Of a DNA stretch of 64,000 nt, positions 15,824-24,428 are shown piece after piece. The position numbers and the translations under genes were made by a program. This stretch comes from Halopseudomonas sp002296055 (GTDB lineage Bacteria; Pseudomonadota; Gammaproteobacteria; Pseudomonadales; Pseudomonadaceae). The notes below the pieces were generated by a model, which had not been told where the DNA came from, searched no databases, and was given only the letters and a program-made list of their open reading frames with translations. Numbering within the stretch: position 1 is the first letter of the stretch; each line of letters begins with the position of its first letter. The DNA is taken from assembly GCF_050876985.1 (NCBI RefSeq), contig NZ_JBPAPP010000001.1, one strand, 5' to 3'.

Positions 15824-16753
15824 ATGAGCATTCTGGTTATTGCTGAACACAACAACGCCGAGCTGAACGCAGCTACTCTGAACACCGTTGCGGCCGCTCA
15901 GGCTATCGGTGGCGACATCGATGTACTGGTTGCCGGCGCTGGCTGCGCAGCCGTTGCTGACGCCGCTGCCAAAGTTGCTGGCGTAAGCAAGGTCCTGCTG
16001 GCTGATAACGCTGCCTACGCAAACCTGCTGCCGGAGAACGTTTCCCTGCTGATCGCTGAGCTGGGCAAGGGCTACAGCCACATCCTGGCGCCGGCCAGCA
16101 CCAACGGCAAAAACTACCTGCCGCGCGTTGCTGCGCTGCTGGACGTTGATCAGATCTCCGAGATCACTGCTGTTGAAAGCGCTGACACCTTTAAGCGCCC
16201 GATCTACGCCGGTAACGCGATTGCCACCGTGCAATCCAGCGCTGCCATCAAGGTCATCACTGTACGTGCCACCGGCTTTGACGCCGTTGCGGCCGAAGGC
16301 GGCAGCGCTGCCGTTGAAGCCGTTGCCTCTGCCCACGACGCTGGCACTTCCAGCTTTGTTGGTGAAGAGTTGGCCAAGTCCGACCGTCCGGAACTGGCTG
16401 GTGCCAAGATCGTCATCTCTGGTGGTCGCGGCATGCAGAACGGCGACAACTTCGAAATGCTGTACAAGGTCGCCGACAAGCTGGGCGCTGCTGTAGGTGC
16501 CTCGCGCGCCGCGGTTGACGCCGGCTTTGTACCGAACGACATGCAGGTTGGTCAGACCGGTAAGATCGTTGCGCCGCAGCTGTACGTTGCGGTCGGCATC
16601 TCCGGCGCCATCCAGCACTTGGCCGGTATGAAAGACTCCAAGGTGATCGTTGCGATCAACAAGGACGAAGAAGCGCCGATCTTCCAGGTAGCCGACTACG
16701 GCCTGGTAGCCGACCTGTTCGAGGCGGTACCGGAGCTGGAAGGTAAGCTCTAA
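15824..16753 (+). CDS. etfA: Electron transfer flavoprotein alpha subunit
   Basis: EtfA binds the redox-active FAD. The C-terminal FAD-binding domain shows the full signature: VISGGRGMQNGDNFEML, then ASRAAVDAGFVP, then VGQTGKIVAPQLYVAVGISG and AIQHLAGMKDSKVIVAINKD. The N-terminal half (MSILVIAEHNNAELNAATLN) is the adenine-hydrolase-like domain shared with EtfB. The 309 residues match the family. It starts two bases after etfB, so the two are translated together. It ends just before a nested inverted repeat carrying a terminator. Confidence 0.96.
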   Translation: MSILVIAEHNNAELNAATLNTVAAAQAIGGDIDVLVAGAGCAAVADAAAKVAGVSKVLLADNAAYANLLPENVSLLIAELGKGYSHILAPASTNGKNYLPRVAALLDVDQISEITAVESADTFKRPIYAGNAIATVQSSAAIKVITVRATGFDAVAAEGGSAAVEAVASAHDAGTSSFVGEELAKSDRPELAGAKIVISGGRGMQNGDNFEMLYKVADKLGAAVGASRAAVDAGFVPNDMQVGQTGKIVAPQLYVAVGISGAIQHLAGMKDSKVIVAINKDEEAPIFQVADYGLVADLFEAVPELEGKL

Positions 16754-16770
16754 GCCAAAGGCTAAGAGCT

Positions 16771-16874
16771 AGCGGCAAGCTTCAAGCCGCAAGCTGCAAG
16801 AAAACCCCGGTCTCGCAAGAGCCGGGGTTTTTCTTTAGAAGGCGCTGCAAGCTTGCGGCTTGAAGCTTGCCGCT
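16771..16874. repeat. Long inverted repeat around the etf terminator
   Basis: The left arm (16771-16795, beginning AGCGGCAAGCTTCAAGCC) is a perfect 25-base reverse complement of the right arm (16850-16874). The arms are built of repeated AAGC/GCTT units. The terminator at 16801-16832 is nested inside. Confidence 0.85.
16801..16832. terminator. Terminator between etfA and the chemoreceptor gene
   Basis: AAAACCCCGG, a short loop, then CCGGGGTTTTT. It is symmetric and can stop transcription from both sides (etfA on + and the chemoreceptor on -). Confidence 0.88.
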
Positions 16875-16897
16875 ACCGCTAGGCCAGCGTTGCTGGC

Positions 16898-19042
16898 CTA
16901 GCGGTCGGCGCTAACCTGAAACGTATCCGACAACTGATGCAGCCGTGATGCGGTTTCCTTCACCTGCCCGGAGCTGGCGCGCAGGGCGGTGATTACCTGG
17001 CTCATGGAGCGCGTGGCTTCAGCTACGTGGCCGGCCTGGCGGCCGTGTTCCTTGCTGTTGGTGTCCATCACCGAGATCACTTCAAACAGCTCTTCGACGG
17101 TCTGATGCAGCAGGTTGTTGTCATCAGACGCGCTGGCGGCCTGCTGCAATTGCACATCCACATCAGCCACGCCGCGCTCCATCACCACCACAGTTTCGCG
17201 GGTCGCATCGCGGATGCTGGTAATGCCCTGGCTGATTTCCTCTGCCGCCTTGGCGGTGCGCGAGGCCAGCGCCCGCACCTCATCGGCCACTACTGCAAAG
17301 CCCCTTCCGTGTTCACCGGCGCGCGCGGCCTCAATGGCGGCGTTGAGCGCCAGCAGGTTGGTCTGGCTGGTAATATCAGTAATCAGCGACACCATGCCGA
17401 CAATCTCGCCGGTACGGTTGTCCAGCACCTGCACGCTGGCCGCCGAGCTTTCGACAATGTCGCGAATCTTGCGGGTGCCGCTGGTTACGGTGTCCAGCCG
17501 CGCCCGCGCCGCTTCGACCACGGTGGCCATATTGGCCTTCATCTGCGCGGCGGTTTCAGACGCTGAATTAACCGTCTGCAGCTGCGCTTCGATCATGCTC
17601 AGCATCTGCTGGATATTGGTGGTTACTTCCTCGGCGGTATCACTGGCCTGCTGGTTGCGGCCAAGCATCTGCTCGCTGTTCTGCAAGGCGTGACGGCTGG
17701 CCTGCTTGACCCGGCCCACGATGGTGTCGAGGTTGTCGATAAAGCTGTTGATCCAACGCCCCAGCTCGCCCGTCTCGTCAGCCACCAGGCGGGTGGTGTC
17801 CATGCGCTGGCTGAGGTTGCCCTCGCCCTCGGCGATATTACGGATGATCTCGGTCATGCGCCCCAGCCGGCGGGCCAGCTTGCGGGTTGCGGCAAAGCGG
17901 AACCACAAGCCCGCTCCCAGCAGCACCCCTACGTGGGCCAGATGCATGGCCCAACCCTGCAGCCCCGCCCAGGCAAATCCCAGCTGCGCCGCAAATACCA
18001 GCACCGCCAGCAGCCAAAACTGCTGCATCAGCGAGAAGCTGAGCGAACGATAACGGTAAACCTCCTCCAGGTCAGCCTCACACATCATGCCCCAACGATC
18101 AGGCGAGCCGGGCAGGCTGAAGGTAACGCCCTTGCCGATAACCGGAATGTGCCGGTAGTCGGAGTAACCGGGGTATTTAACGTACAGGTTTTCGCCGTTG
18201 CGAATGGTCTCGCGTACCCCCGGATGCAACTCACCAGTAGCCGGGTCGGTAAAGCGCACCTCAAACTCGGTGTGCTCGCGCACGGAGACGGTGCCCCAGG
18301 CCGTTTTGATGCCACTTTTCAGGTTGTCGCCATGACTGAATGTGCTGTCTTCAAAGCGCGAGCGCGACAAGGCACGACCCGGCTCGATGCTCGCGTCAAA
18401 ACGCGACTCGACCATAAAGATGTAATTGTCGCCCGACTCCTGATAGATGTGTCCGGCCTCACGCTGGATCAGATCGCCCAACACATCGTTGGGTACTCGC
18501 GCACAGAGGCAGCCCAGTGGCTGACCTGCCGCATTGCTCAACGGCAGGTAAAACATCAGGGTTACGGCATCGTGGAAACTGGAGGTAGAGGGCCCCAGCT
18601 GGCGAGTGCGCTGATCAACGAACGGGCCGTGCAGAAAGCGGTGTTGCAGGCCGGCGCGTACCGCCTGGGCATCAGGCTGCAGGCCGCCCAGTTGGCCGGC
18701 ACTGCTGCACAAAGGCGAGCCCGTGCTGTCCAGCACGAACAGTTCGGAGGCATCCGGCAGCTTGTTGCGCAGCTTCAACAAGGTCGCCTCCTCAATCGTG
18801 CCGAGGTCCTCACCCAACTGCTGGGCAATGCTTTGCAGGCCGCTCCACTGGTTTTCACACCACTGCTGCAGCAACCTGACACGGGTCGCTGCAAAGCTGT
18901 TGAAGATCGATTCCAGCTGCGCGTAGCGGTTGCGATTGACGCGGCAGGCCCAGCCCATGGCGATCTTGCCGCCGGGACCAAACCAAGGCAACCAGCGGCG
19001 CTCGGCCGCAGACAAGTTCATTTGATCGCTTCGTAGAGTCAC
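16898..19042 (-). CDS. Methyl-accepting chemotaxis protein with unusual topology
   Basis: The 714-residue chemoreceptor has its kinase-control tip at LLALNAAIEAARAGEHGRG and FAVVADEVRALASRTA, typical of MCPs. A HAMP-like linker (about residues 383-440) follows two hydrophobic segments at about 341-360 and 365-382. The 330 residues before them form a soluble region with no N-terminal membrane segment or signal peptide, so the sensor domain appears to be cytoplasmic with a membrane hairpin behind it. I could not name the sensor domain. I chose the GTG at 19042 because GAGG precedes it. ATG at 19021 is the alternative. The gene is monocistronic and faces etfA. Confidence 0.88.
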   Translation of the reverse strand: MTLRSDQMNLSAAERRWLPWFGPGGKIAMGWACRVNRNRYAQLESIFNSFAATRVRLLQQWCENQWSGLQSIAQQLGEDLGTIEEATLLKLRNKLPDASELFVLDSTGSPLCSSAGQLGGLQPDAQAVRAGLQHRFLHGPFVDQRTRQLGPSTSSFHDAVTLMFYLPLSNAAGQPLGCLCARVPNDVLGDLIQREAGHIYQESGDNYIFMVESRFDASIEPGRALSRSRFEDSTFSHGDNLKSGIKTAWGTVSVREHTEFEVRFTDPATGELHPGVRETIRNGENLYVKYPGYSDYRHIPVIGKGVTFSLPGSPDRWGMMCEADLEEVYRYRSLSFSLMQQFWLLAVLVFAAQLGFAWAGLQGWAMHLAHVGVLLGAGLWFRFAATRKLARRLGRMTEIIRNIAEGEGNLSQRMDTTRLVADETGELGRWINSFIDNLDTIVGRVKQASRHALQNSEQMLGRNQQASDTAEEVTTNIQQMLSMIEAQLQTVNSASETAAQMKANMATVVEAARARLDTVTSGTRKIRDIVESSAASVQVLDNRTGEIVGMVSLITDITSQTNLLALNAAIEAARAGEHGRGFAVVADEVRALASRTAKAAEEISQGITSIRDATRETVVVMERGVADVDVQLQQAASASDDNNLLHQTVEELFEVISVMDTNSKEHGRQAGHVAEATRSMSQVITALRASSGQVKETASRLHQLSDTFQVSADR

Positions 19043-19281
19043 GGTGGCGGCCTCGCGGAGTCAGTCGGAACAACACTCCTGCAAAAAGCGCACCACAGAT
19101 GATGGCACCCCGCCATGTCTGCGTCCGACCTGAGGTGCCACCAGAACACTCCCGCCCTGCGCACCACAAACGATCACAACAAAGCACCAAGACAGGGCCT
19201 ATGCACCAATACGGAACCACACCTGTCCAAATGGTCGGGTTTTGGGCGGCCCGGCCCGTTTGACCGTAAAGAGCAACCGCC

Positions 19282-20301
19282 CTAGATCAGTGCGACTGGC
19301 GAGACCGGCGAGCCCACCGCGCCGGGCAGTCGCAACGGCGGCGCTGTCAGCATAAAGCGGTTGCGGCCGGCGGTGCGCAGCGCCTGCGCCAAATCGGTCA
19401 GATACCATAGCTCGCCCAGGTGAATACCCAGCTTGAACAGACAATGCTCGTGCAGCGGCAGCGCCGCGCAACAGCCGTCACCCTCACGCGCCGGATAGGC
19501 CTCTACCGCGTAGTTGTCGGCGATCAGCACACTCAAGCCACTGTCGGTAATCCATTGCAGCAATGCCGGGTCGCGGCCATCCAGCACCGCGCAGCTGGCG
19601 GCCAGGCGCTGGGCGTCGGGCTCGCGTGCCATCTCCAAAATCACATCGGCGAAGCCGGTATACAGGCAGACCATATCGCCCGGCTCTACCACCACGCCGT
19701 CAGCCTGCATGATCTGCTGCAGGCGCGCGTAGTCCACCAGCACCCGCTCATGGTCGCAGTGACGCTCAAGATCAATCAGCACTGCACGTCCGCTGACCGC
19801 CGTTTCGGCCATCTTCTCGATACCCAGCCGCGCCGCGTTCACCCCCTCCAGCGCGTCCTCATGGCCGGTCGGTCCGCAGATATGCTCTCCGGCCTTCCAG
19901 CCGTTGTAGTACAGCGGCTCGGGCACGCCGTCGCCATCAGCATCAAACAGGCCACCCACGTGCGACAAGGCATCCCACTGGGTCGAGTATTGGGTGTACA
20001 GCAGTACGGCATCGTCGCTGACCACGTCGGTAAAGTCCGGGTTCAGTCGGTGCAGTTCGAAGTTATAGTTGAGCTTGTCGGCGCGCCCGGAGGTAAAACG
20101 CCGTGGCGGGTGACGCAGGCGATTGAGTGCGTTGCCGCCTGGGTAGTCGAGCGGCAGGCTCAGGCAAAAACTGCGGCCTTCACGCACCTCAGCCACGCCT
20201 TGCAGCACTTTGCCTGCGGTCAGCAGATTAAGCCGACCCAACTCATCGTCAGCACCAAAGTCACCCCAGTTGGAACCCTCGGGTCGATGTGTCCAGCGCA
20301 T
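19282..20301 (-). CDS. Cyclase-family (kynurenine-formamidase-like) hydrolase
   Basis: The 339-residue protein has the look of the cyclase family (PF04199), metal-dependent hydrolases that include kynurenine formamidase and isatin hydrolase. Recognisable stretches are LLYTQYSTQWDALSHVGGLF, with a metal-site Asp/His, and VEPGDMVCLYTGFADVILEM and LIADNYAVEAYPA. The start at 20301 follows AGGAGAGGCGC. Longer frames upstream lack such a site. It stands alone between the chemoreceptor gene and uppP, so context gives no substrate. Confidence 0.78.
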   Translation of the reverse strand: MRWTHRPEGSNWGDFGADDELGRLNLLTAGKVLQGVAEVREGRSFCLSLPLDYPGGNALNRLRHPPRRFTSGRADKLNYNFELHRLNPDFTDVVSDDAVLLYTQYSTQWDALSHVGGLFDADGDGVPEPLYYNGWKAGEHICGPTGHEDALEGVNAARLGIEKMAETAVSGRAVLIDLERHCDHERVLVDYARLQQIMQADGVVVEPGDMVCLYTGFADVILEMAREPDAQRLAASCAVLDGRDPALLQWITDSGLSVLIADNYAVEAYPAREGDGCCAALPLHEHCLFKLGIHLGELWYLTDLAQALRTAGRNRFMLTAPPLRLPGAVGSPVSPVALI

Positions 20302-20548
20302 GCGCCTCTCCTGTTTGTTGTTGTACTTGTCCGACAATGCCATGCAATACCGGCCGGGAACCATCCGCGCGCAGGTCGATCAATGAGCGTGTTATTTGCG
20401 CATAATCGCCAAGGGCAGGCATAGAGGATTTGATCAGCGCTTCCTAAAGGCTCGCGCCCAGCGGTCCGGCATGCTTTACTTGCGCCTCTTTTGCCGCAGC
20501 GGCGCGAGCGCGCCCGCCCAACCTCAACTCACGGAGCACAGCGTCAAC

Positions 20549-21346
20549 ATGGAGTGGCTGCAGGTCGTCATCCTGGCAATTGTTCAGGGCATTACCGAAT
20601 TTCTTCCCGTTTCCAGTTCTGCCCACCTGATCCTGGTACCAGTGCTGACCGATTGGCCGGATCAAGGCCTGGCTTTTGATGTCGCCCTGCATCTGGGCAG
20701 CCTGTCGGCGGTGCTGATCTACTTTCGTCGCGACATCATCGGCATGCTGCAGAGCTGGCTTCGCTCGCTGCACACCCGTCAGCTGGACGCCGACGCCAAG
20801 CTGGCCTGGGCGGTCATTCTCGGCACCATTCCGGTTGGCCTCGCCGGCCTGCTGCTCAAGGACACGGTCGAGACAGTGCTGCGCTCGCCCATCTATCTGT
20901 CTATCGGCCTGATCGCCTTCGGTCTGCTGCTGGGCTGGGCGGACTGGCGCTTTCGCGGCAACCGCAGCGAGTATCAGATGAACTGGAAGGATGTGCTGTT
21001 CATTGGCTGTGCGCAGGCGCTGGCGTTGTTTCCGGGCACCTCACGCTCGGGCATCACCATGACCGCCGCGCTGATGCTGGGCATGAACCGTGAAGCCTCG
21101 GCGCGCTTCTCGTTCCTGCTGTCGATTCCGGTGATCGTGCTGGCCTGTGGCCTGGAAACCATTGAGCTGGTCGAGAGCCAGGTTGCAGTCAACTGGGCCC
21201 AGATGGCAGCCGGTGTAGTGCTGTCAGGCATCAGCGCCTACCTGTGCATTCACTACTTCCTGGCGTTCATCAAGCGCATCGGCATGCAACCGTTTGTGGT
21301 CTACCGCATCGTGCTGGGCGCGCTGCTGCTGTGGATATTCCTGTAA
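20549..21346 (+). CDS. uppP: Undecaprenyl-diphosphatase UppP/BacA
   Basis: This membrane phosphatase regenerates undecaprenyl phosphate, the lipid carrier of peptidoglycan and O-antigen units. The start MEWLQVVILAIVQGITEFLP is followed by VSSSAHL, which together form the first active-site motif with the essential Glu and the SSSAH. The second motif is FPGTSRSGITM, with the catalytic Arg/Ser, near residue 165. Seven or eight membrane segments fill the remaining 265 residues. I chose the ATG at 20549, with ACGGAG upstream, over a longer frame. It appears to be a single-gene unit. Confidence 0.95.
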   Translation: MEWLQVVILAIVQGITEFLPVSSSAHLILVPVLTDWPDQGLAFDVALHLGSLSAVLIYFRRDIIGMLQSWLRSLHTRQLDADAKLAWAVILGTIPVGLAGLLLKDTVETVLRSPIYLSIGLIAFGLLLGWADWRFRGNRSEYQMNWKDVLFIGCAQALALFPGTSRSGITMTAALMLGMNREASARFSFLLSIPVIVLACGLETIELVESQVAVNWAQMAAGVVLSGISAYLCIHYFLAFIKRIGMQPFVVYRIVLGALLLWIFL

Positions 21347-21352
21347 GCGCCG

Positions 21353-22018
21353 TTAGAGGCCGCGTAGCGCCCCGATCTTGAGCAGCACACGGGTCGGGGC
21401 AGCGGCCAGCAGTCCCAGCTCACCCAGCGCCGGGTCACGCAACCAGCTCAGCGCTCCAGTACGCACCTCGCCCTCCTGCAAGACACCCGATAACACCAGC
21501 AATTCCGCCGCCGGTGCGGCCGTCCAAACCAGACGCGCGCCGTCGGCACAGCTCAACAACCAGGTTTGTTCAGGCCCATGCTCATGCAGCAGTTGGCCAG
21601 TGATGCCGGGCGCAAAGGCCTGACTGGGCACGGCCTCGGGCAACAGGCGCAGGGCTTGTCGGTCCTCGGCAGCAAACTGGTTCAGCTTGACGAATATCAC
21701 GCACCCGGACTGGGAAAAGGGCGCATGGGACGAGCCGGCGGGGCTGCGCAGGTAGCTGCCAGCAGGAAAGTCACCGCTCTGATCGCTGAAGACGCCGTCG
21801 AGTACCAGAATCTCCTCACCGGCCGGATGGTAATGAGCCGGGAAGCGCGCCCCCGGCAGGTATTCCACCAGACTGGTGACCTGCCCGCTCTCCGGCGCCT
21901 CGCGCTCCAGCGGCCAGCGTCGGATAGGGGCCTGGGGCGCGGTAAGCCAGCTCTGGTCCTGCGGACCGACCCGACACGGCTTCGCACGCTCCATACGCAA
22001 CGGCTGAAACTCAGGCAT
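21353..22018 (-). CDS. ChrR-like cupin protein
   Basis: The 221-residue cytoplasmic protein has a cupin fold. PAHYHPAGEEILVLDGVFSD (about residue 65) carries the HxH and Glu metal ligands, followed by GDFPAGSYLRSPAGSSHAP with the last His. This is the pattern of the ChrR C-terminal cupin, the anti-sigma/oxidative-sensing type. The N-terminal zinc-binding anti-sigma domain of ChrR is not present. A second, degenerate barrel fills the C-terminal half (LVLSGVLQEGEVRTGALSWL). The start overlaps the end of the GGDEF/EAL gene by eight bases, so the two are co-translated. A function in sensing or in metal-dependent chemistry is open. Confidence 0.8.
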   Translation of the reverse strand: MPEFQPLRMERAKPCRVGPQDQSWLTAPQAPIRRWPLEREAPESGQVTSLVEYLPGARFPAHYHPAGEEILVLDGVFSDQSGDFPAGSYLRSPAGSSHAPFSQSGCVIFVKLNQFAAEDRQALRLLPEAVPSQAFAPGITGQLLHEHGPEQTWLLSCADGARLVWTAAPAAELLVLSGVLQEGEVRTGALSWLRDPALGELGLLAAAPTRVLLKIGALRGL

Positions 22019-24278
22019 GCGGTGCACCCTGCAGCAGCGGCTCAATCTGCGCCGCCGGCAGCGGCCGGTTGTACAGGTAGCCCTGCCCCACATCGCAGCC
22101 CAGCTCGCGCAGCAACGTTTGCTGGGCGGCGGTTTCCACTCCCTCGGCAATCAACTGCAGATGCAGGCTCTTGCCCAGCGCAATGATTGCGCGGGCCATC
22201 GCACTATCGCGTTCGCTACCCGGCAGGTCGACGACAAAACCCCGGTCGATTTTCAGCTTGTTGACCGGCATGCGCTTGAGCCGCAACAACGAGGAGTGAC
22301 CGGTACCAAAATCATCGATCGCCAGCCGCACCCCCAACGCTGCCAGCCGATCAAGAAGCTGCACGGCGGCATCGCCAAACTGCATCATCTCGTCCTCGGT
22401 CACCTCCAGCTCCAACGCTGCAGGTGGCAACCCGTGCCGCTGCAGCGCCTGCTCGACACAGCGCACTACATCGCCGCGCTCCAGCCAGTAACCAGACATG
22501 TTTACCGCCACCGATTGCAGGCCATAACCGGCCTGCTGCCAGCTGCGCAGCTGGCGGCAGGCTTCATCCAGCACGTACTCGTCGATCTCACCCATCAGCC
22601 CGGCCTGCCGCGCCACCGGCAGAAACTCACCGGGCGAGACTATGCCCTGACTGGGGTGTTCCCAGCGCACCAGGGCTTCGGCACTGACCCAGCGGTCTTG
22701 GCTCAAGGACTTCTGCAACTGGTAATACACCCGCAACTGCCCAGTGCCGATGGCTTCGTGCAGGTCGGTTTCCAGGCTCAGGCGCCGACGCGCTTGCTCG
22801 GTCAGGTCCTGGGTATAAAAGGCGTAGCCATTGCGCCCGCGCTGCTTGGCCAGCGACATCGCCGAGTCGGCGTTCTTGAGCAGCTCCGCACCATCGCAGC
22901 CATCGCGCGGAAAAATCGCCAAACCGACACTGGCGCTCATATGCAGCAGCTGCCCGGACAGCTCAAAGGGCGCCTGCAGCAGCCGCAGGATGCGCTCGGC
23001 CAGTTTGCCCAGTTGCTCGACGCCCAGCGGACGATCGATCAGCAAGGCAAATTCGTCGCTGCTCAGTCGCGCCAGCGTATCGCCGTCATCGCAGACTGTC
23101 TGCATGCGCTCAGCCACCCGCTGCAGCAGTTGGTCACCGGCACTGTGCCCCAAACTGTCATTAACCCCCTTGAAGCGATCCAGGTCGATAAACAGCACGC
23201 CCAGCTCACCGCCCTGGCGCCGAGCGCGCGCCATGGCGGTGCTCAGGCGCTCGTTCAGCAGCAGGCGGTTGGGCAGCTTGGTCAAGGGGTCATGGTGGGC
23301 CAGGTAGTCGATTTCCTGCTGGTTGCGCTTGAGTGTGCTGAGGTCGGCAAACACCGCCACGTAATGGCTCAACTCACCACGCTGGTCGCGCACGGCGATG
23401 ATGTTCTGCCATTGGGGATAGATTTCGCCATTCTTGCGGCGGTTCCAGATTTCTCCGGACCAGCGGCCACTGCCCATCAGCTGTTGCCACATCTGCCGGT
23501 AAAAGGCGGTATCGTGACGCCCGGAGGCCAGCAGGTTTGGGTGGCGACCAATCACCTCGTCCGGACGATAGCCAGTGATACTGCAGAACGCGTTATTGAC
23601 GTCGATAATGGTCTGGCCAGCGTCACAGATCAGCATCCCTTCGCTGGTACAGTCAAACATCACCCCCGCCTGCCGCAGGCGCAGCTCGCGTGCTACCTGC
23701 TCGCTGACATCGCGCAGCACACCCACCAATCGCGTAGCCCGGCCGGCGTCGTCGCGCACGGCGCGGCCGCCGGCGTGCACCCAGCCGCCACCGCCATCCG
23801 GGTGCACCACACGATAGGTCACATCCAGGCGCTCAGTGTCACCGCGCAGATGCTGTACCAGCGCCGTATGGGCGCCGGCCCGATCCTCGGCGGCGAGCAG
23901 GTGCAGCCAATCACCGAGCGGCGCACTGCCAGGCGGCAAACCCAGGATCTCGCAGCTACGTGGCGACAGGTATAACTGCTGCGCCTCGATATTCCAGTCC
24001 CAGACCCCGTCGTTACCCCCGGTCAACGCCAGATCAAAGCGCTCCTGGCTACGGCGCAGCGCATACTCCTGCTGCCGGCGGCGACGCAGGTGGTAGCGCA
24101 CCGAGAAAAACAGCAGCACCCCGGTGACCAACACGAAGCCGACGCCCTTGACCGTCTGCAGGCGATACTGCAGTTCGATATCAAGCATCCGCAGCCAGGA
24201 GTCACTGAACAGCACCCAGACCGTCGCCACAACGATGTATGACAGCGTGACGACCCAAGCGCCGGAAGAGGACCTCAT
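22011..24278 (-). CDS. PAS-PAS-GGDEF-EAL c-di-GMP phosphodiesterase
   Basis: The 755-residue protein has two N-terminal membrane segments (VVTLSYIVVATVWVLFS and GVGFVLVTGVLLFFSVRY), two PAS-like domains (about 80-320), a GGDEF domain and an EAL domain. The GGDEF signature is changed to RLSSDEF, which should abolish cyclase activity. The EAL part keeps EALVRWEHP, DDFGTGHSSL and KIDRGF, and AEGVETAAQ, so it probably degrades c-di-GMP. I chose the ATG at 24278. A TTG at 24299 has no ribosome-binding site. It is coupled to the cupin gene behind it. The signals sensed by the PAS domains are unknown. Confidence 0.9.
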   Translation of the reverse strand: MRSSSGAWVVTLSYIVVATVWVLFSDSWLRMLDIELQYRLQTVKGVGFVLVTGVLLFFSVRYHLRRRRQQEYALRRSQERFDLALTGGNDGVWDWNIEAQQLYLSPRSCEILGLPPGSAPLGDWLHLLAAEDRAGAHTALVQHLRGDTERLDVTYRVVHPDGGGGWVHAGGRAVRDDAGRATRLVGVLRDVSEQVARELRLRQAGVMFDCTSEGMLICDAGQTIIDVNNAFCSITGYRPDEVIGRHPNLLASGRHDTAFYRQMWQQLMGSGRWSGEIWNRRKNGEIYPQWQNIIAVRDQRGELSHYVAVFADLSTLKRNQQEIDYLAHHDPLTKLPNRLLLNERLSTAMARARRQGGELGVLFIDLDRFKGVNDSLGHSAGDQLLQRVAERMQTVCDDGDTLARLSSDEFALLIDRPLGVEQLGKLAERILRLLQAPFELSGQLLHMSASVGLAIFPRDGCDGAELLKNADSAMSLAKQRGRNGYAFYTQDLTEQARRRLSLETDLHEAIGTGQLRVYYQLQKSLSQDRWVSAEALVRWEHPSQGIVSPGEFLPVARQAGLMGEIDEYVLDEACRQLRSWQQAGYGLQSVAVNMSGYWLERGDVVRCVEQALQRHGLPPAALELEVTEDEMMQFGDAAVQLLDRLAALGVRLAIDDFGTGHSSLLRLKRMPVNKLKIDRGFVVDLPGSERDSAMARAIIALGKSLHLQLIAEGVETAAQQTLLRELGCDVGQGYLYNRPLPAAQIEPLLQGAPHA

Positions 24279-24428
24279 GGGATGTTTCCGGGGCGGCAAA
24301 TCAACATTCGGTAACTATAGCAGGGGGGCCTGGGCGACCCACGGTCATGTTCATCGTACATCTGTTGGTCCATAATCGGCCGGAAACGGGCGTGCAGCCC
24401 GCGCATTCTAACGAGGTAAACTGTCTTT

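Noticed and set aside
22017..23975. 652-codon plus-strand frame opposite the GGDEF-EAL gene
   Set aside because: The minus strand has complete PAS, GGDEF and EAL motifs. The plus frame has none and is rich in Gln/Ala/His like other shadows.
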